From assembly GCA_937942105.1 (NCBI GenBank), contig CALDFS010000326.1, positions 1-17,987 of the forward strand: DNA of 17,987 nt, in the 5' to 3' direction. The notes beneath the pieces are model-generated. The model worked only from the letters and a program-made list of their open reading frames with translations, was not told the origin of the DNA and did not search any database. This document shows, one piece after another, positions 6,582-13,128 of this stretch. The stretch's first letter is position 1; each line of letters begins with the position of its first letter. The stretch is from an uncultured Ruminococcus sp. GTDB lineage: Bacteria; Bacillota; Clostridia; Oscillospirales; Ruminococcaceae. A program made the translations under genes and the position numbers.

Positions 6582-7477
6582 ATGACAGAAGCAATTTTGG
6601 CAATGCAGCGCTTAATAGAGTGGATCGATGCGCACGCCGTTGAAAATCCCGGTCTTGCCGAGATGTCAAAGCAAATCGGCTACTCGCCATACTACTGCTC
6701 CGAGCAGTTTCACCGGCTCGCCGGCATCACCATAAAGGAATACATGGCTCGGCGCAGGCTGAGCCTGGCGGCGCTTGCGATTCGCGATACCGACCGTTCG
6801 CTGATTGATATTGCCCTGGATTACGGTTTTTCTTCCCAATCAGCTCTGACGAGAGCTTTTGTGAATGCCTTCGGATGTACACCGGCGGCATACCGAAGAA
6901 ATCCCGCTCCGATACCCATGCAAATTCGCAAATGCATAGTCTCGCCTTCGGAAACAATCCTGAAAGGAGATATTGACATGAGCTATTTAGTATTGCCGTC
7001 TTATCGAATGGAGTATATCCCCGCGCACAAGTATCTGGGGGTATATAAGCCTTCGGAAACCGCAAACGGTCCCATCTGGGCAGGACATGACTGCGACCTG
7101 CTCTGCGGCATTATATCCAGCATGACGAACACCCACCCAATCGTCACCGGAATGACCGCCGCTGGAAATGGAATGGCAAGGAAAAATCCTACTTCTTCGG
7201 TGCAGGCGTGGAGCGCGATTATGTGGGCAAAATCCCCGAGGGCTTTGAGCTGCACGAGGTTCCTGAAAGCTACTACATCGTATTCTCTCACCCTCCGTTT
7301 GAATACCCCGCCGACAACTGCGAGGTGATGAAGCGCGTGGAGGATTTGGCATGGAGCTTCGACCCCACCCCGCTGGGTTATGAGTGGAACGAGGACGTCT
7401 GCCAGGATTACCAAAGGCACTACCCGGAAGGGCTGGGATATCAGGTGCTTAGACCGGTTCGGAAGATAAAGAAGTAA
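6582..7477 (+). pseudogene. AraC-family regulator with GyrI-like domain, frameshifted
   Basis: Two overlapping frames together encode one protein of ~298 residues. Frame one, from the ATG at 6582 (AAGGGAGG at 6566-6573), gives an AraC-type double helix-turn-helix (residues ~1-115; LAEMSKQIGYSPYYCSEQFH, then DIALDYGFSSQSALTRAFVN). It continues into a GyrI-like effector-binding domain through HPIVTG. Near 7150 the reading shifts by one base: the -1 frame continues RRWKWNGKEKSYFFGAGVER and ends at 7477 with the canonical QVLRPVRKIKK. Frame one carries on with unrelated sequence to 7328. Loss of one base after GG at ~7150 explains this. It is either a recent inactivation or a sequencing error. 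An internal AAAGGAG plus ATG at 6979 could still start a separate product but would meet the same shift. An intact copy would sense a small molecule and probably control a nearby transporter. Confidence 0.85.
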
Positions 7478-7493
7478 ACGAATAAACAAAAGT

Positions 7494-7543
7494 GAGGACA
7501 CCCTCAGCGACGTTATAGTCCGGATGTCCTCTATTTATTTTTT
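7494..7543 (+). terminator. Terminator after the AraC/GyrI-like pseudogene
   Basis: GAGGACA (7494-7500) pairs with TGTCCTC (7525-7531), with two further C-G pairs after one mismatch. A T-rich stretch (TATTTATTTTTT) follows. It lies between convergent genes, and the stem could also serve the minus strand. Confidence 0.65.
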
Positions 7544-7576
7544 AGATGTGCCGCCCTGACACGCTGTATCTGTCAG

Positions 7577-8188
7577 CTATCGGTCGTTCCCCGCATCATA
7601 CCCGCCGGTAATCTCAATAACATTATTATCAGGGTCTGTAAGGTGGAAATAGTGATATGTCGGATGAGCCTGGCGGATCTCTGTTACCTCACCAATGCCG
7701 AGCGACTTTACCCGCTCATGCTCTGCGGCAAGGTCTTCGACCCAGTAATTCTGAACGAATTTATATGGGCTGTTAAGGTCGGTGCAGTGACCAATAAGGT
7801 TTGACTCGTTCATCAGCGCTATGCACTTGTTGTCGATATAAAACTCGACAAACTTGTTTCCGCTCGGGCAGCGGTCCCCCACATTGGTATCAAGAAGCTT
7901 TTCATAGAATTCCACCGATTTTTCAAAGTCCTTGACTATAAGATACACGCTTCCCAAGTGCAAAGGGTTCTTGTTCTTGCAGGATTCATCCGCCCTCCGC
8001 AGAAGCAGCTCATCGCAGGAGACATCAAAGATTTCGCTCATGCGGACTATCTTGTCCAGCTCCGGAACAGACTGCCCAAGCTCCCATTTCGAGATTGTCT
8101 GCCTTGAAACATCTAGAATCTCCGCCAAAGAAAGCTGCGTCAGACCGTGTTCTATTCTTAGCTGCTGTATTTTCTCGCCGATTGTCAT
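7577..8188 (-). CDS. XRE-family regulator fused to a VOC (glyoxalase/bleomycin-resistance-like) domain
   Basis: This is a 203-residue protein. The ATG at 8186-8188 follows GGAGGT on the minus strand; the reading from 8296 has no such site. Residues 5-60 are an XRE helix-turn-helix (GLTQLSLAEILDVSRQTISK). Residues ~77-198 are a VOC fold, with the opening VYLIVKDFEKSVEFYEKLL strand-helix and the closing TDPDNNVIEITGG containing Glu192 at the position of the terminal metal-ligand Glu. The fusion suggests a one-component regulator whose DNA binding responds to a small ligand, or a self-regulated resistance protein. The VOC part resembles the bleomycin-binding/glyoxalase group, but I cannot name a substrate. 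Own promoter at 8228-8256, with a 9-bp inverted repeat around it that could be an operator. Upstream is another XRE regulator on the same strand. Confidence 0.85.
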   Translation of the reverse strand: MTIGEKIQQLRIEHGLTQLSLAEILDVSRQTISKWELGQSVPELDKIVRMSEIFDVSCDELLLRRADESCKNKNPLHLGSVYLIVKDFEKSVEFYEKLLDTNVGDRCPSGNKFVEFYIDNKCIALMNESNLIGHCTDLNSPYKFVQNYWVEDLAAEHERVKSLGIGEVTEIRQAHPTYHYFHLTDPDNNVIEITGGYDAGNDR

Positions 8189-8193
8189 GATAT

Positions 8194-8248
8194 TTACCTC
8201 CGTTAATTTATTTACTCGAGCAAGATTATTGTAGCATATCGGAGGTAA
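8194..8248 (-). promoter_or_regulatory. 9-bp inverted repeat spanning the XRE-VOC promoter start region
   Basis: TTACCTCCG (8194-8202) and CGGAGGTAA (8240-8248) are perfectly complementary, 37 bp apart. One arm includes the ribosome binding site, the other the -35/-10 spacer. It is a candidate pair of operator half-sites for autoregulation; chance similarity to the ribosome binding site is possible. Confidence 0.35.
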
Positions 8249-8256
8249 TTGTTCAA
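8228..8256 (-). promoter_or_regulatory. Promoter of the XRE-VOC gene
   Basis: Minus strand: -35 TTGAAC (8251-8256), 17-bp spacer, -10 TACAAT (8228-8233). Confidence 0.82.
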
Positions 8257-8271
8257 CCAACTTTGGCAGGA

Positions 8272-8298
8272 ATTTGCGCAACTGTGGGGTGCGCAAAT
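8272..8298 (-). terminator. Hairpin after the second XRE gene, possible weak terminator
   Basis: A perfect 9-bp stem (ATTTGCGCA / TGCGCAAAT) with a 9-nt loop lies just past the stop of the 8310-9377 gene. No U tract follows, so termination here is uncertain. Confidence 0.4.
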
Positions 8299-8309
8299 GG
8301 AGTGACGGC

Positions 8310-9377
8310 TCAACCGTTTCTGAGTGATGATATCACCGCCTCAAACCTTGCATCACTCCTGATTGCGTCAAATTCTCCGCTTTCAAGCGCTTTAAGAAGC
8401 TTTTCGCGAGTGGACGCCCCCGAGCGCGTCCACTCCTGGGGCGAAATCGTCTCCCCCGAAAGCAGGATTGATGTATGCTCAGACTCCTCTGCGCAATCCA
8501 TTTTGCGGGCATGCTCTGCGGCGCTCTCAATGCAGGATATCGCCTTTGTGCTGTCGGGCAGACTGCACCTTGCGATTTCGAGATATGTCCGGCTCAGAAA
8601 GCCATGACAGAAGCCGTAGTCGCTGTTCTCAAAGAGTAAGCCGAAGATTGACGGAATCTTTTCAAGAATCATCATTCGCTGTGATGTGCCCAAATCCGGT
8701 CTTTGCGAGGACTCGTAAATCAGCCTGTACATAAGATTCAGTGCAGAATCAAGGCTTTTTTTGATGAAATCTTCCCTCTCCTTCCCTTCAACCACACTCA
8801 GGGCGGTGTGCTCGATTCCCGACCATATACTCGGAAGCTTGTTCATCCAGAAAACCGCAGATTCCCGATTGCCGAGCAGTTTGTGACAGGCTGCAATATT
8901 TCTGATGCAGCGGCAGGATTCTTCAATATCATCGGTCATTTTCATGAATCGCTCCGAAACGGCAATCGACATTTCAAGATAATGCTTTCGCCTTCCGCCG
9001 ACATTGTGAAGACCCATCAGGTATGAATCGGTCATAACGGCTTCGATAACGGTCAAATCATTGGGAAAGCGAGTGTAAAGCTCCTGCGAGAGTTCATATG
9101 CCGCCTGAATATCGCCCGCATGATGAGCGCTATGCCTTTGGGCGAGGTACTCACGTTTCGTCTGCTCGTTTGTCTCATAGTCCGCGCCCAAAAGCGTATC
9201 AACCGTCACGCCATAGAAGGACGCGAGGGTGGGCAGGAAGACAATATCAGGATAGGTCAAATTATTCTCCCACCGGCTGACCGACTGCTTAGAGACGTTC
9301 AGCAGCTCGGCAACCTGCTCCTGCGTCAAGCCCTTTTGCTTGCGAAGTTCTTTCAGCTGTTTACCAAAATCAAACAT
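8310..9377 (-). CDS. XRE-family regulator with helical repeat-like C-terminus
   Basis: This is a 355-residue protein. Residues ~7-62 are a typical helix-turn-helix (LKELRKQKGLTQEQVAELLN, VSKQSVSRWENN). The remaining ~290 residues look all-helical, with a repeat-like start (AHHAGDIQAAYELSQELYTR) reminiscent of TPR segments. Such proteins in Clostridia often respond to a peptide or a protein partner, but nothing here identifies one. AAAGGTGG precedes the ATG at 9375-9377. A 10-bp perfect palindrome lies between promoter and start. The gene is followed, 121 bp on, by the XRE-VOC gene on the same strand, which has its own promoter. Confidence 0.82.
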   Translation of the reverse strand: MFDFGKQLKELRKQKGLTQEQVAELLNVSKQSVSRWENNLTYPDIVFLPTLASFYGVTVDTLLGADYETNEQTKREYLAQRHSAHHAGDIQAAYELSQELYTRFPNDLTVIEAVMTDSYLMGLHNVGGRRKHYLEMSIAVSERFMKMTDDIEESCRCIRNIAACHKLLGNRESAVFWMNKLPSIWSGIEHTALSVVEGKEREDFIKKSLDSALNLMYRLIYESSQRPDLGTSQRMMILEKIPSIFGLLFENSDYGFCHGFLSRTYLEIARCSLPDSTKAISCIESAAEHARKMDCAEESEHTSILLSGETISPQEWTRSGASTREKLLKALESGEFDAIRSDARFEAVISSLRNG

Positions 9378-9400
9378 TTTTATCCACCTTTCGTTTAGTT

Positions 9401-9410
9401 TGAGGCCTCA
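9401..9410. promoter_or_regulatory. 10-bp palindrome, candidate operator of the 8310-9377 regulator
   Basis: TGAGGCCTCA is a perfect palindrome at about the predicted transcription start, ~25 bp upstream of the start codon. It is positioned for repression by the encoded helix-turn-helix protein. Confidence 0.4.
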
Positions 9411-9415
9411 GGTTG

Positions 9416-9444
9416 AATATAGCATGATTTCGGCGGGATGGCAA
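9416..9444 (-). promoter_or_regulatory. Promoter of the 8310-9377 regulator
   Basis: Minus strand: -35 TTGCCA (9439-9444), 17-bp spacer, -10 TATATT (9416-9421). Confidence 0.75.
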
Positions 9445-9520
9445 GGTATCGTTTTAAGATGATTATATCGAAAAATGAAACTTTTGAGGCAAGCCCTCCC
9501 CCATCTTGCAAAAACGCAAG

Positions 9521-10090
9521 CTAAACATATCGGTTTTTATACAATTCCCTCGCGCTGAGCGTATGTTTTATGACAAACACCGTCTTGGCTTGGGTATATC
9601 CGTCTCTGTCGTGCTCGAATTGATGCCACAGGCTCAGCTTCAGCCGCTCATATTCCTTTGCGATGTGCGGATTATCGTTCAGATAGTCCCTGAAATACAG
9701 CTCGTCGTTGTCCCCGGCGAAACGCAGGTGGAGGTGATACACCTTCTCGGCAAAGCCGTTTTCTGTATAACCACGGTTGAAGGATATCCGGCTCTCTGAC
9801 TCCGCCATCTTAATAAACCCGCCTTTTGCGATTAGCTCGGAGACGACGGATATGTCCTCATCAGGGGATATCTCTACAAGGATATCGATAATCGGCTTCG
9901 CCCAAATTCCGTTTACAGCTGTGCTGCCGATGTGGCTTATGCGGATGATTCCGCGGGAGGATAGCGCAGAGCGCAGGATGGCTGACATCTCGGAATACCA
10001 CGCTTGCCAGTCGGGGTTGTGGGAAGTGAGGGTTATGGGGAATAGCGCCCATAGCTCTTCGAGGGTCATTTCGGATAAGGGGGTGGGCAT
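9521..10090 (-). CDS. GrpB-family protein (nucleotidyltransferase-fold)
   Basis: This is a 189-residue protein, the usual size for the GrpB/UPF0157 family. The ATG at 10088-10090 follows GGAAGGAGG; the longer reading from 10264 runs through hairpins and has no ribosome binding site. The core motif is ISHIGSTAV (residues 51-59) followed by KPIIDILVEI with Asp69, the nucleotidyltransferase-like signature. The C-terminal YFRDYLNDNP and YERLKLSLWHQFEHDRDGYT are also typical. Some relatives are fused to dephospho-CoA kinase; the activity of stand-alone members is not established. It lies downstream of tRNA-Leu on the same strand. I see no strong promoter of its own, so expression may depend on read-through past the tRNA terminator. 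Confidence 0.9.
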   Translation of the reverse strand: MPTPLSEMTLEELWALFPITLTSHNPDWQAWYSEMSAILRSALSSRGIIRISHIGSTAVNGIWAKPIIDILVEISPDEDISVVSELIAKGGFIKMAESESRISFNRGYTENGFAEKVYHLHLRFAGDNDELYFRDYLNDNPHIAKEYERLKLSLWHQFEHDRDGYTQAKTVFVIKHTLSARELYKNRYV

Positions 10091-10110
10091 ATTTAGTCCT
10101 CCTTCCATAA

Positions 10111-10169
10111 GCCGCGAAAGCGGCAAGCAGGCGAAGCCTGCGGTCTTAAATACATCGCCGTAAGGCGAT
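10111..10169 (-). repeat. Cluster of three short GC-rich hairpins
   Basis: Three perfect hairpins stand in series: GCCGC-GAAA-GCGGC (10111-10124), GCAGGC-GAA-GCCTGC (10127-10141) and ATCGCC-GTAA-GGCGAT (10154-10169). The compact loops resemble stable RNA loops. The cluster ends just ahead of the GrpB ribosome binding site, so it would be in that mRNA leader. It looks like a dispersed palindromic element. Confidence 0.7.
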
Positions 10170-10176
10170 ACATCAA

Positions 10177-10258
10177 CTTTTCTCTCTTCTCTCTTATCTT
10201 TTATCTGGAAAAGCCGCCAAATCATAGTAGATAAGAGAGAAAAGAGAAAAGAGAAAAG
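10177..10258. repeat. Imperfect inverted repeat of polypyrimidine/polypurine arms
   Basis: The left arm at 10177-10198 (CTTTTCTCTCTTCTCTCTTA plus TC) is nearly complementary to the right arm at 10230-10258, which begins GATAAGAGAGAAAAGAGAAA. About 31 bp lie between. Together with the adjacent hairpins it may be one small mobile or degenerate repeat unit. Confidence 0.6.
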
Positions 10259-10260
10259 TA

Positions 10261-10301
10261 CCAAAAAGAAAAGCCACCTAAGCGGCGGCTTTTCTTTTTG
10301 G
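10261..10301 (-). terminator. Intrinsic terminator of tRNA-Leu
   Basis: Perfect 15-bp arms (CCAAAAAGAAAAGCC / GGCTTTTCTTTTTGG). In the minus-strand RNA the 5' arm begins with the last bases of the encoded CCA end of the tRNA, so tRNA and terminator overlap. Confidence 0.85.
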
Positions 10302-10385
10302 TGCCGCTGACCGGACTTGAACCGGTACGCTTTTAAGGGCGAGGGATTTTAAGTCCCTTGTGTCTGCCTATTCCACCACAGCGGC
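10299..10385 (-). tRNA. tRNA-Leu (anticodon UAA)
   Basis: It is read on the minus strand. The acceptor stem GCCGCTG (5' end at 10385) pairs with CAGCGGC (10309-10303), followed by discriminator A and an encoded CCA (10301-10299). The D arm contains GTGGTGGAATAGGCAGACAC. The anticodon stem AGGGA/TCCCT holds the loop CTTAAAA, giving anticodon UAA for UUA codons. A long variable arm follows (class II, as expected for Leu), then a T arm with GGTTCAAGTCC. Total 87 nt with CCA. Confidence 0.96.
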
Positions 10386-10404
10386 TTATTTTTGCAACAT
10401 TAGT

Positions 10405-10433
10405 ATTCTATCACGGCTCGGGCTAAAAGTCAA
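10405..10433 (-). promoter_or_regulatory. Promoter of tRNA-Leu
   Basis: Minus strand: -35 TTGACT (10428-10433), 17-bp spacer, -10 TAGAAT (10405-10410), ~20 bp upstream of the tRNA 5' end. Confidence 0.85.
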
Positions 10434-10469
10434 TATCTTTTTTGCTCTTGAATGCAATATTTCTTGATT

Positions 10470-10478
10470 TTAGCACTC
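10470..10478 (+). promoter_or_regulatory. Extra CIRCE half-site
   Basis: TTAGCACTC here is identical to the left arm of the full CIRCE, 23 bp upstream of it, with no matching right arm. It may be a remnant or an auxiliary HrcA contact. Confidence 0.6.
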
Positions 10479-10492
10479 TCGGTTTCAAAGCG

Positions 10493-10519
10493 TTAGCACT
10501 CACTATTGCTGAGTGCTAA
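10493..10519 (+). promoter_or_regulatory. CIRCE operator (HrcA binding site)
   Basis: A perfect TTAGCACTC-N9-GAGTGCTAA, the consensus inverted repeat bound by the heat-shock repressor HrcA. It lies 227 bp upstream of hsp20, which it most likely controls. Classic CIRCE targets are groESL and dnaK operons, so control of a lone hsp20 is less common. Confidence 0.95.
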
Positions 10520-10746
10520 TTTTTAACGAAACATAACCGTTCCGTCACACAGCTTTCACAAATGGGGTCTATATTCATAATTGTCAAAGGGAGATAAGCA
10601 AAGGAAGACAGAATAAGGTCTTCCGCAGAAGTCTTAGCCCTCTTGATAATAACAAAAGAAAGTGATTAAAATGTAGTCCCCCGCTTTCGCACCATCATCA
10701 ATCACAAAAAAATATACACACTGCTAAATTTATTGGAGGCTTAATT
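10520..10746 (+). other. Long leader between CIRCE and hsp20
   Basis: No credible gene. It contains a 7-bp hairpin (GGAAGAC 10603-10609 / GTCTTCC 10618-10624). AGCCcTCT at 10636-10643 can pair with the hsp20 ribosome binding site region at 10735-10741 if one C bulges, which would hide GGAGG at 10735-10739. No consensus promoter is obvious around the CIRCE, so the true transcription start and leader length are uncertain. Confidence 0.45.
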
Positions 10747-11187
10747 ATGTTAGTACCTTATGTAAGAAGAAATAATTCACTGTCAGCATTCGACCCGTTC
10801 AGAGAGCTTGATGAGCTTGAACACGCTATCTTCGGCGACAGCCGTTCCACCAAAATGGCGGCATTCTCCACCGATATCAAGGACAATGGCGACCATTACA
10901 CCCTTGAAGCCGACCTTCCCGGAGTTAAGAAGGAGGATATCAAGCTGGATTTGACCGACAACGTTCTTACCATCAACGCCGAGCGCCACTCGGAATATGA
11001 GGAGAAGGACAAGAAGGGCAACTACGTCCGCTGTGAACGCTCCTACGGCTCCTATCAGAGGAGCTTCGACACTACCGGAATCGACACCGACAATATCGAC
11101 GCCGAATTTGTGGATGGCGTTCTGAAGCTTACGCTTCCCAAGATAAAGGAAGTTAAGCCGGAAACCAGAAGGCTGGAAATTAAGTAA
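10747..11187 (+). CDS. Hsp20/alpha-crystallin family small heat-shock protein
   Basis: This is a 146-residue protein. A short N-terminal arm (MLVPYVRRNNSLSAFDPFRE) leads into the alpha-crystallin domain (residues ~38-132), with DIKDNGDHYTLEADLPGVKK, the NVLTINAER strand and the C-terminal DGVLKLTLPK signature (A/GxLxLxLPK). A short tail ends RRLEIK, carrying the I/L-x-I-type motif. It acts as an ATP-independent holdase on unfolding proteins in the cytoplasm. GGAGG at 10735-10739 sets the start. Single-gene unit with its own terminator. The upstream CIRCE indicates HrcA control. It is similar in type to Hsp18 of clostridia. Confidence 0.95.
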   Translation: MLVPYVRRNNSLSAFDPFRELDELEHAIFGDSRSTKMAAFSTDIKDNGDHYTLEADLPGVKKEDIKLDLTDNVLTINAERHSEYEEKDKKGNYVRCERSYGSYQRSFDTTGIDTDNIDAEFVDGVLKLTLPKIKEVKPETRRLEIK

Positions 11188-11201
11188 TTATTGCAGCAAT
11201 G

Positions 11202-11236
11202 AATCCCCTCTGCATAAACTGCGGAGGGGATTTTTT
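11202..11236 (+). terminator. Intrinsic terminator of hsp20
   Basis: AATCCCCTC (11202-11210) pairs with GAGGGGATT (11224-11232), extended by an inner GC/GC, then TTTTTT. Confidence 0.93.
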
Positions 11237-11324
11237 GTGGGCGGCAGTACGTGTGGCTTCGACCGGCGTGCCCGTATAGCATAGCGTTCTATCGCAGTTT
11301 GTTGGGGAAACGGACAGAGTGCGG

Positions 11325-11427
11325 GCGGAGGTCTACGCGAAGCGTTAACAGTGGGTAACTTGCCCACTGTTAACGCGGCGCGTGGGCGGTTTCGCCGCCC
11401 GGACGGCAACGCCGTCCAGACCTCCGC
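11325..11427. repeat. Cloverleaf-like palindromic element
   Basis: A 10-bp perfect outer stem (GCGGAGGTCT 11325-11334 / AGACCTCCGC 11418-11427) encloses three perfect hairpins. The first is a 14-bp stem at 11342-11355/11363-11376 (GCGTTAACAGTGGG arm, 7-nt loop). The second is GGGCGG-TTTCG-CCGCCC (11384-11400). The third is GGACGGC-AAC-GCCGTCC (11401-11417), directly abutting the second. Such nested symmetry cannot be chance. It may be a dispersed non-autonomous palindromic repeat or a structured RNA; GC content is well above the flanks. It lies between the hsp20 terminator and the next promoter, so no protein gene is interrupted. Confidence 0.85.
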
Positions 11428-11477
11428 TGCCCAGCTATGTTGTGGGGCGCGCCTCCCTGTGAGCGAGCACAGCCCTA

Positions 11478-11507
11478 TTGACAAACCAACCCCAACCATG
11501 CTATAAT
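11478..11507 (+). promoter_or_regulatory. Promoter of the 11539-11967 gene
   Basis: -35 TTGACA (11478-11483), 18-bp spacer, -10 TATAAT (11502-11507). Confidence 0.88.
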
Positions 11508-11538
11508 AAAGAAAACAAGCCAAAAGGGGGCATTCGCC

Positions 11539-11967
11539 ATGAAAACCAAGCAAAAAGTCTTACTGTCAGTATCAGTGGTAGTAGTTGCCGCAATAACTGC
11601 TTTTGCGGTGTGGTATTTCTTCCCTGTGAGCTTTTTGCGGGATATTGAACCATCAGATGTGCAATCAATAACCATTGCCAACGGCTGCTCAGGAAATGAA
11701 TTTGTCGTTGAAGACCGCACAGAAATCGAGTATATCGTGGAAAGCATACAGAAAGTAAAAATGAGGAAGGACAGCATTTCCGAGGGTAAAAAGGGCTGGC
11801 TCTTCAATCTGGAATTCTACGGCAGCGACGGAACAGAGCTTGACAGATTTTATGTCGAAGGTGATTACATGCTCCGTAAGGACCCTTACTATTATCAAGC
11901 GTATCGCAGCAGCGGCAGGCTTTGTGCTTATTATTTAGAAGAGCTTGAGAAAAAATATTCGGAATAG
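11539..11967 (+). CDS. Membrane-anchored hypothetical protein
   Basis: This is a 142-residue protein. A positively charged start (MKTKQK) leads into one transmembrane or uncleaved signal segment (residues ~7-28, VLLSVSVVVVAAITAFAVWY). The rest (~30-142) is predicted outside the cell. It alternates short strands and a helix (SDVQSITIANG, EFVVEDRTEIEYIVESIQKV, GWLFNLEFYGSDG) and is Tyr-rich near the C-terminus. I do not recognise a named family with certainty. AAGGGGG at 11524-11530 sets the start. Single gene with its own promoter. It converges on a transglutaminase-like gene and shares a terminator with it. Confidence 0.85.
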   Translation: MKTKQKVLLSVSVVVVAAITAFAVWYFFPVSFLRDIEPSDVQSITIANGCSGNEFVVEDRTEIEYIVESIQKVKMRKDSISEGKKGWLFNLEFYGSDGTELDRFYVEGDYMLRKDPYYYQAYRSSGRLCAYYLEELEKKYSE

Positions 11968-11977
11968 CTTAAAATTT

Positions 11978-12017
11978 ATCGGGCGGTTATCTGTGATAGA
12001 TAACCCGCCCGATTTTT
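11978..12017. terminator. Bidirectional terminator between convergent genes
   Basis: A stem of ATCGGGCGG(TTATC) with GATAACCCGCCCGAT, ~14 bp with one bulge. It has T-rich flanks on the plus side (ATTTTTG) and, read on the minus strand, AAATTTT-type sequence on the other. Confidence 0.85.
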
Positions 12018-12041
12018 GTCTGTATAATGTTATTTATTGAT

Positions 12042-12977
12042 TTACCCGACCGGCGAAGCCTCTATCGTCTCCTTAGAAATCATCATACATCTTGTATCAA
12101 ATGTAACAGCCTTCGGGACTAACGAATAGAACTCTTCTCCCTCGCCGACTGTGTTATCACCGCAATACTTCATATAAACCATGTTTTTGGCAATATATAG
12201 AAAATTATCATAGTTGCGGTTCAAGGATTTTTCGAGATTATCAAGCTCATCCAGCGTATCCAGAGGATCCGCAGGCGAAACAGGGGTGCAGAATTTCTGA
12301 TTGGCGATATGCTCCCTGATTTCAAGCACCGAAAGCGGGGTGCCGCTCTCATCCACCCAATAATAGTTGTTGGTGATGTCCAGCATTACCCACTTGTTTA
12401 GTGAGCTGTCCCACACCTCATTCACAACATGGCAGTCGCTGTCATAAACGGAGTTGGGGCATATCCACACCTTGCGGGAGTATATGCCGAGTGCTAAGCA
12501 CATTTCGTTCAGTATCTGAGCCTTGGCACGGCAGTTTATGCCCTGCTTTTTGTTGTCTAAGCTGTACTGCAACAGCGCCAAAGCGTTCATCTCAACGTGA
12601 TTGTCATAGTCGGATTTGTGGCGGAGCCTTCCCGAGTATTCGTTCATCAAAGCTTTTGCCTTATCAAGCTCGGTTCCGTCCCCGGCGGTTTTTTCTACGC
12701 CGTATTTGCTCAGCAGTTCAGGATATTCAGCGTTGTCAAAATCGTATGTAATGCCGAAATCCTCACCGCCACGAAATTCCAGCGCATTGTAAAGAATACC
12801 GGCTTCCATATAGTATATCTCTTCTGTCGACTGCAAGTAGGATGTCTGAATTATCCAGTCGCCGTTTCCTGACAGGATGTACGCTGAAAACGCCGTCAGC
12901 AGGGCTATTATTATAACCAGCAGGCAGAATATTGCTTTTACTTTCTTATGCTTTTTCGCAGAATTAGTATTAGACAT
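12042..12977 (-). CDS. Membrane-anchored transglutaminase-like protein
   Basis: This is a 311-residue protein. The cytoplasmic start is basic (KKHKKVK), followed by one transmembrane segment (~14-34), with the rest predicted outside. The transglutaminase-like core has the Cys-His-Asp triad in order: Cys149 in GINCRAKAQILNEM, His183 in DCHVVNEVWD, and Asp200 in KWVMLDITNN. These match the papain-fold layout of transglutaminase-like superfamily members, many of which act as proteases or cross-linkers; the substrate is unknown. GGAG eight bases ahead of the ATG at 12975-12977 supports the start. No clear promoter is seen upstream. A role on cell-wall or surface proteins is plausible given its location but not shown. 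Confidence 0.88.
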   Translation of the reverse strand: MSNTNSAKKHKKVKAIFCLLVIIIALLTAFSAYILSGNGDWIIQTSYLQSTEEIYYMEAGILYNALEFRGGEDFGITYDFDNAEYPELLSKYGVEKTAGDGTELDKAKALMNEYSGRLRHKSDYDNHVEMNALALLQYSLDNKKQGINCRAKAQILNEMCLALGIYSRKVWICPNSVYDSDCHVVNEVWDSSLNKWVMLDITNNYYWVDESGTPLSVLEIREHIANQKFCTPVSPADPLDTLDELDNLEKSLNRNYDNFLYIAKNMVYMKYCGDNTVGEGEEFYSLVPKAVTFDTRCMMISKETIEASPVG

Positions 12978-13094
12978 AATGGTTTCTCCGAATCAAGTGA
13001 TTTGCCGCCGTATGACAGCTTCCAATCTATATAGTACCCGCGAACCACAAAAGGTTGGCGGAACACAAAAAAATTTCCGCAGAATGAAAAAAAC

Positions 13095-13123
13095 TTGACA
13101 TCAGCCAAGCTTCATGATAAAAT
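13095..13123 (+). promoter_or_regulatory. Promoter of the 13242-14677 operon
   Basis: -35 TTGACA (13095-13100), 17-bp spacer, -10 TAAAAT (13118-13123). It predicts a start near 13130, exactly where the first leader hairpin begins. Confidence 0.88.
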
Positions 13124-13128
13124 AAAAA

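Noticed and set aside
9521..10264. Longer form of the GrpB gene starting at 10264
   Set aside because: The extra 58 residues cross the hairpin cluster and the CT/GA arms and have no ribosome binding site; GGAAGGAGG marks the ATG at 10090.
10299..10385. tRNA-Leu as an integration site for the accessory block
   Set aside because: I saw no second copy of the tRNA 3' end in the window and no integrase.
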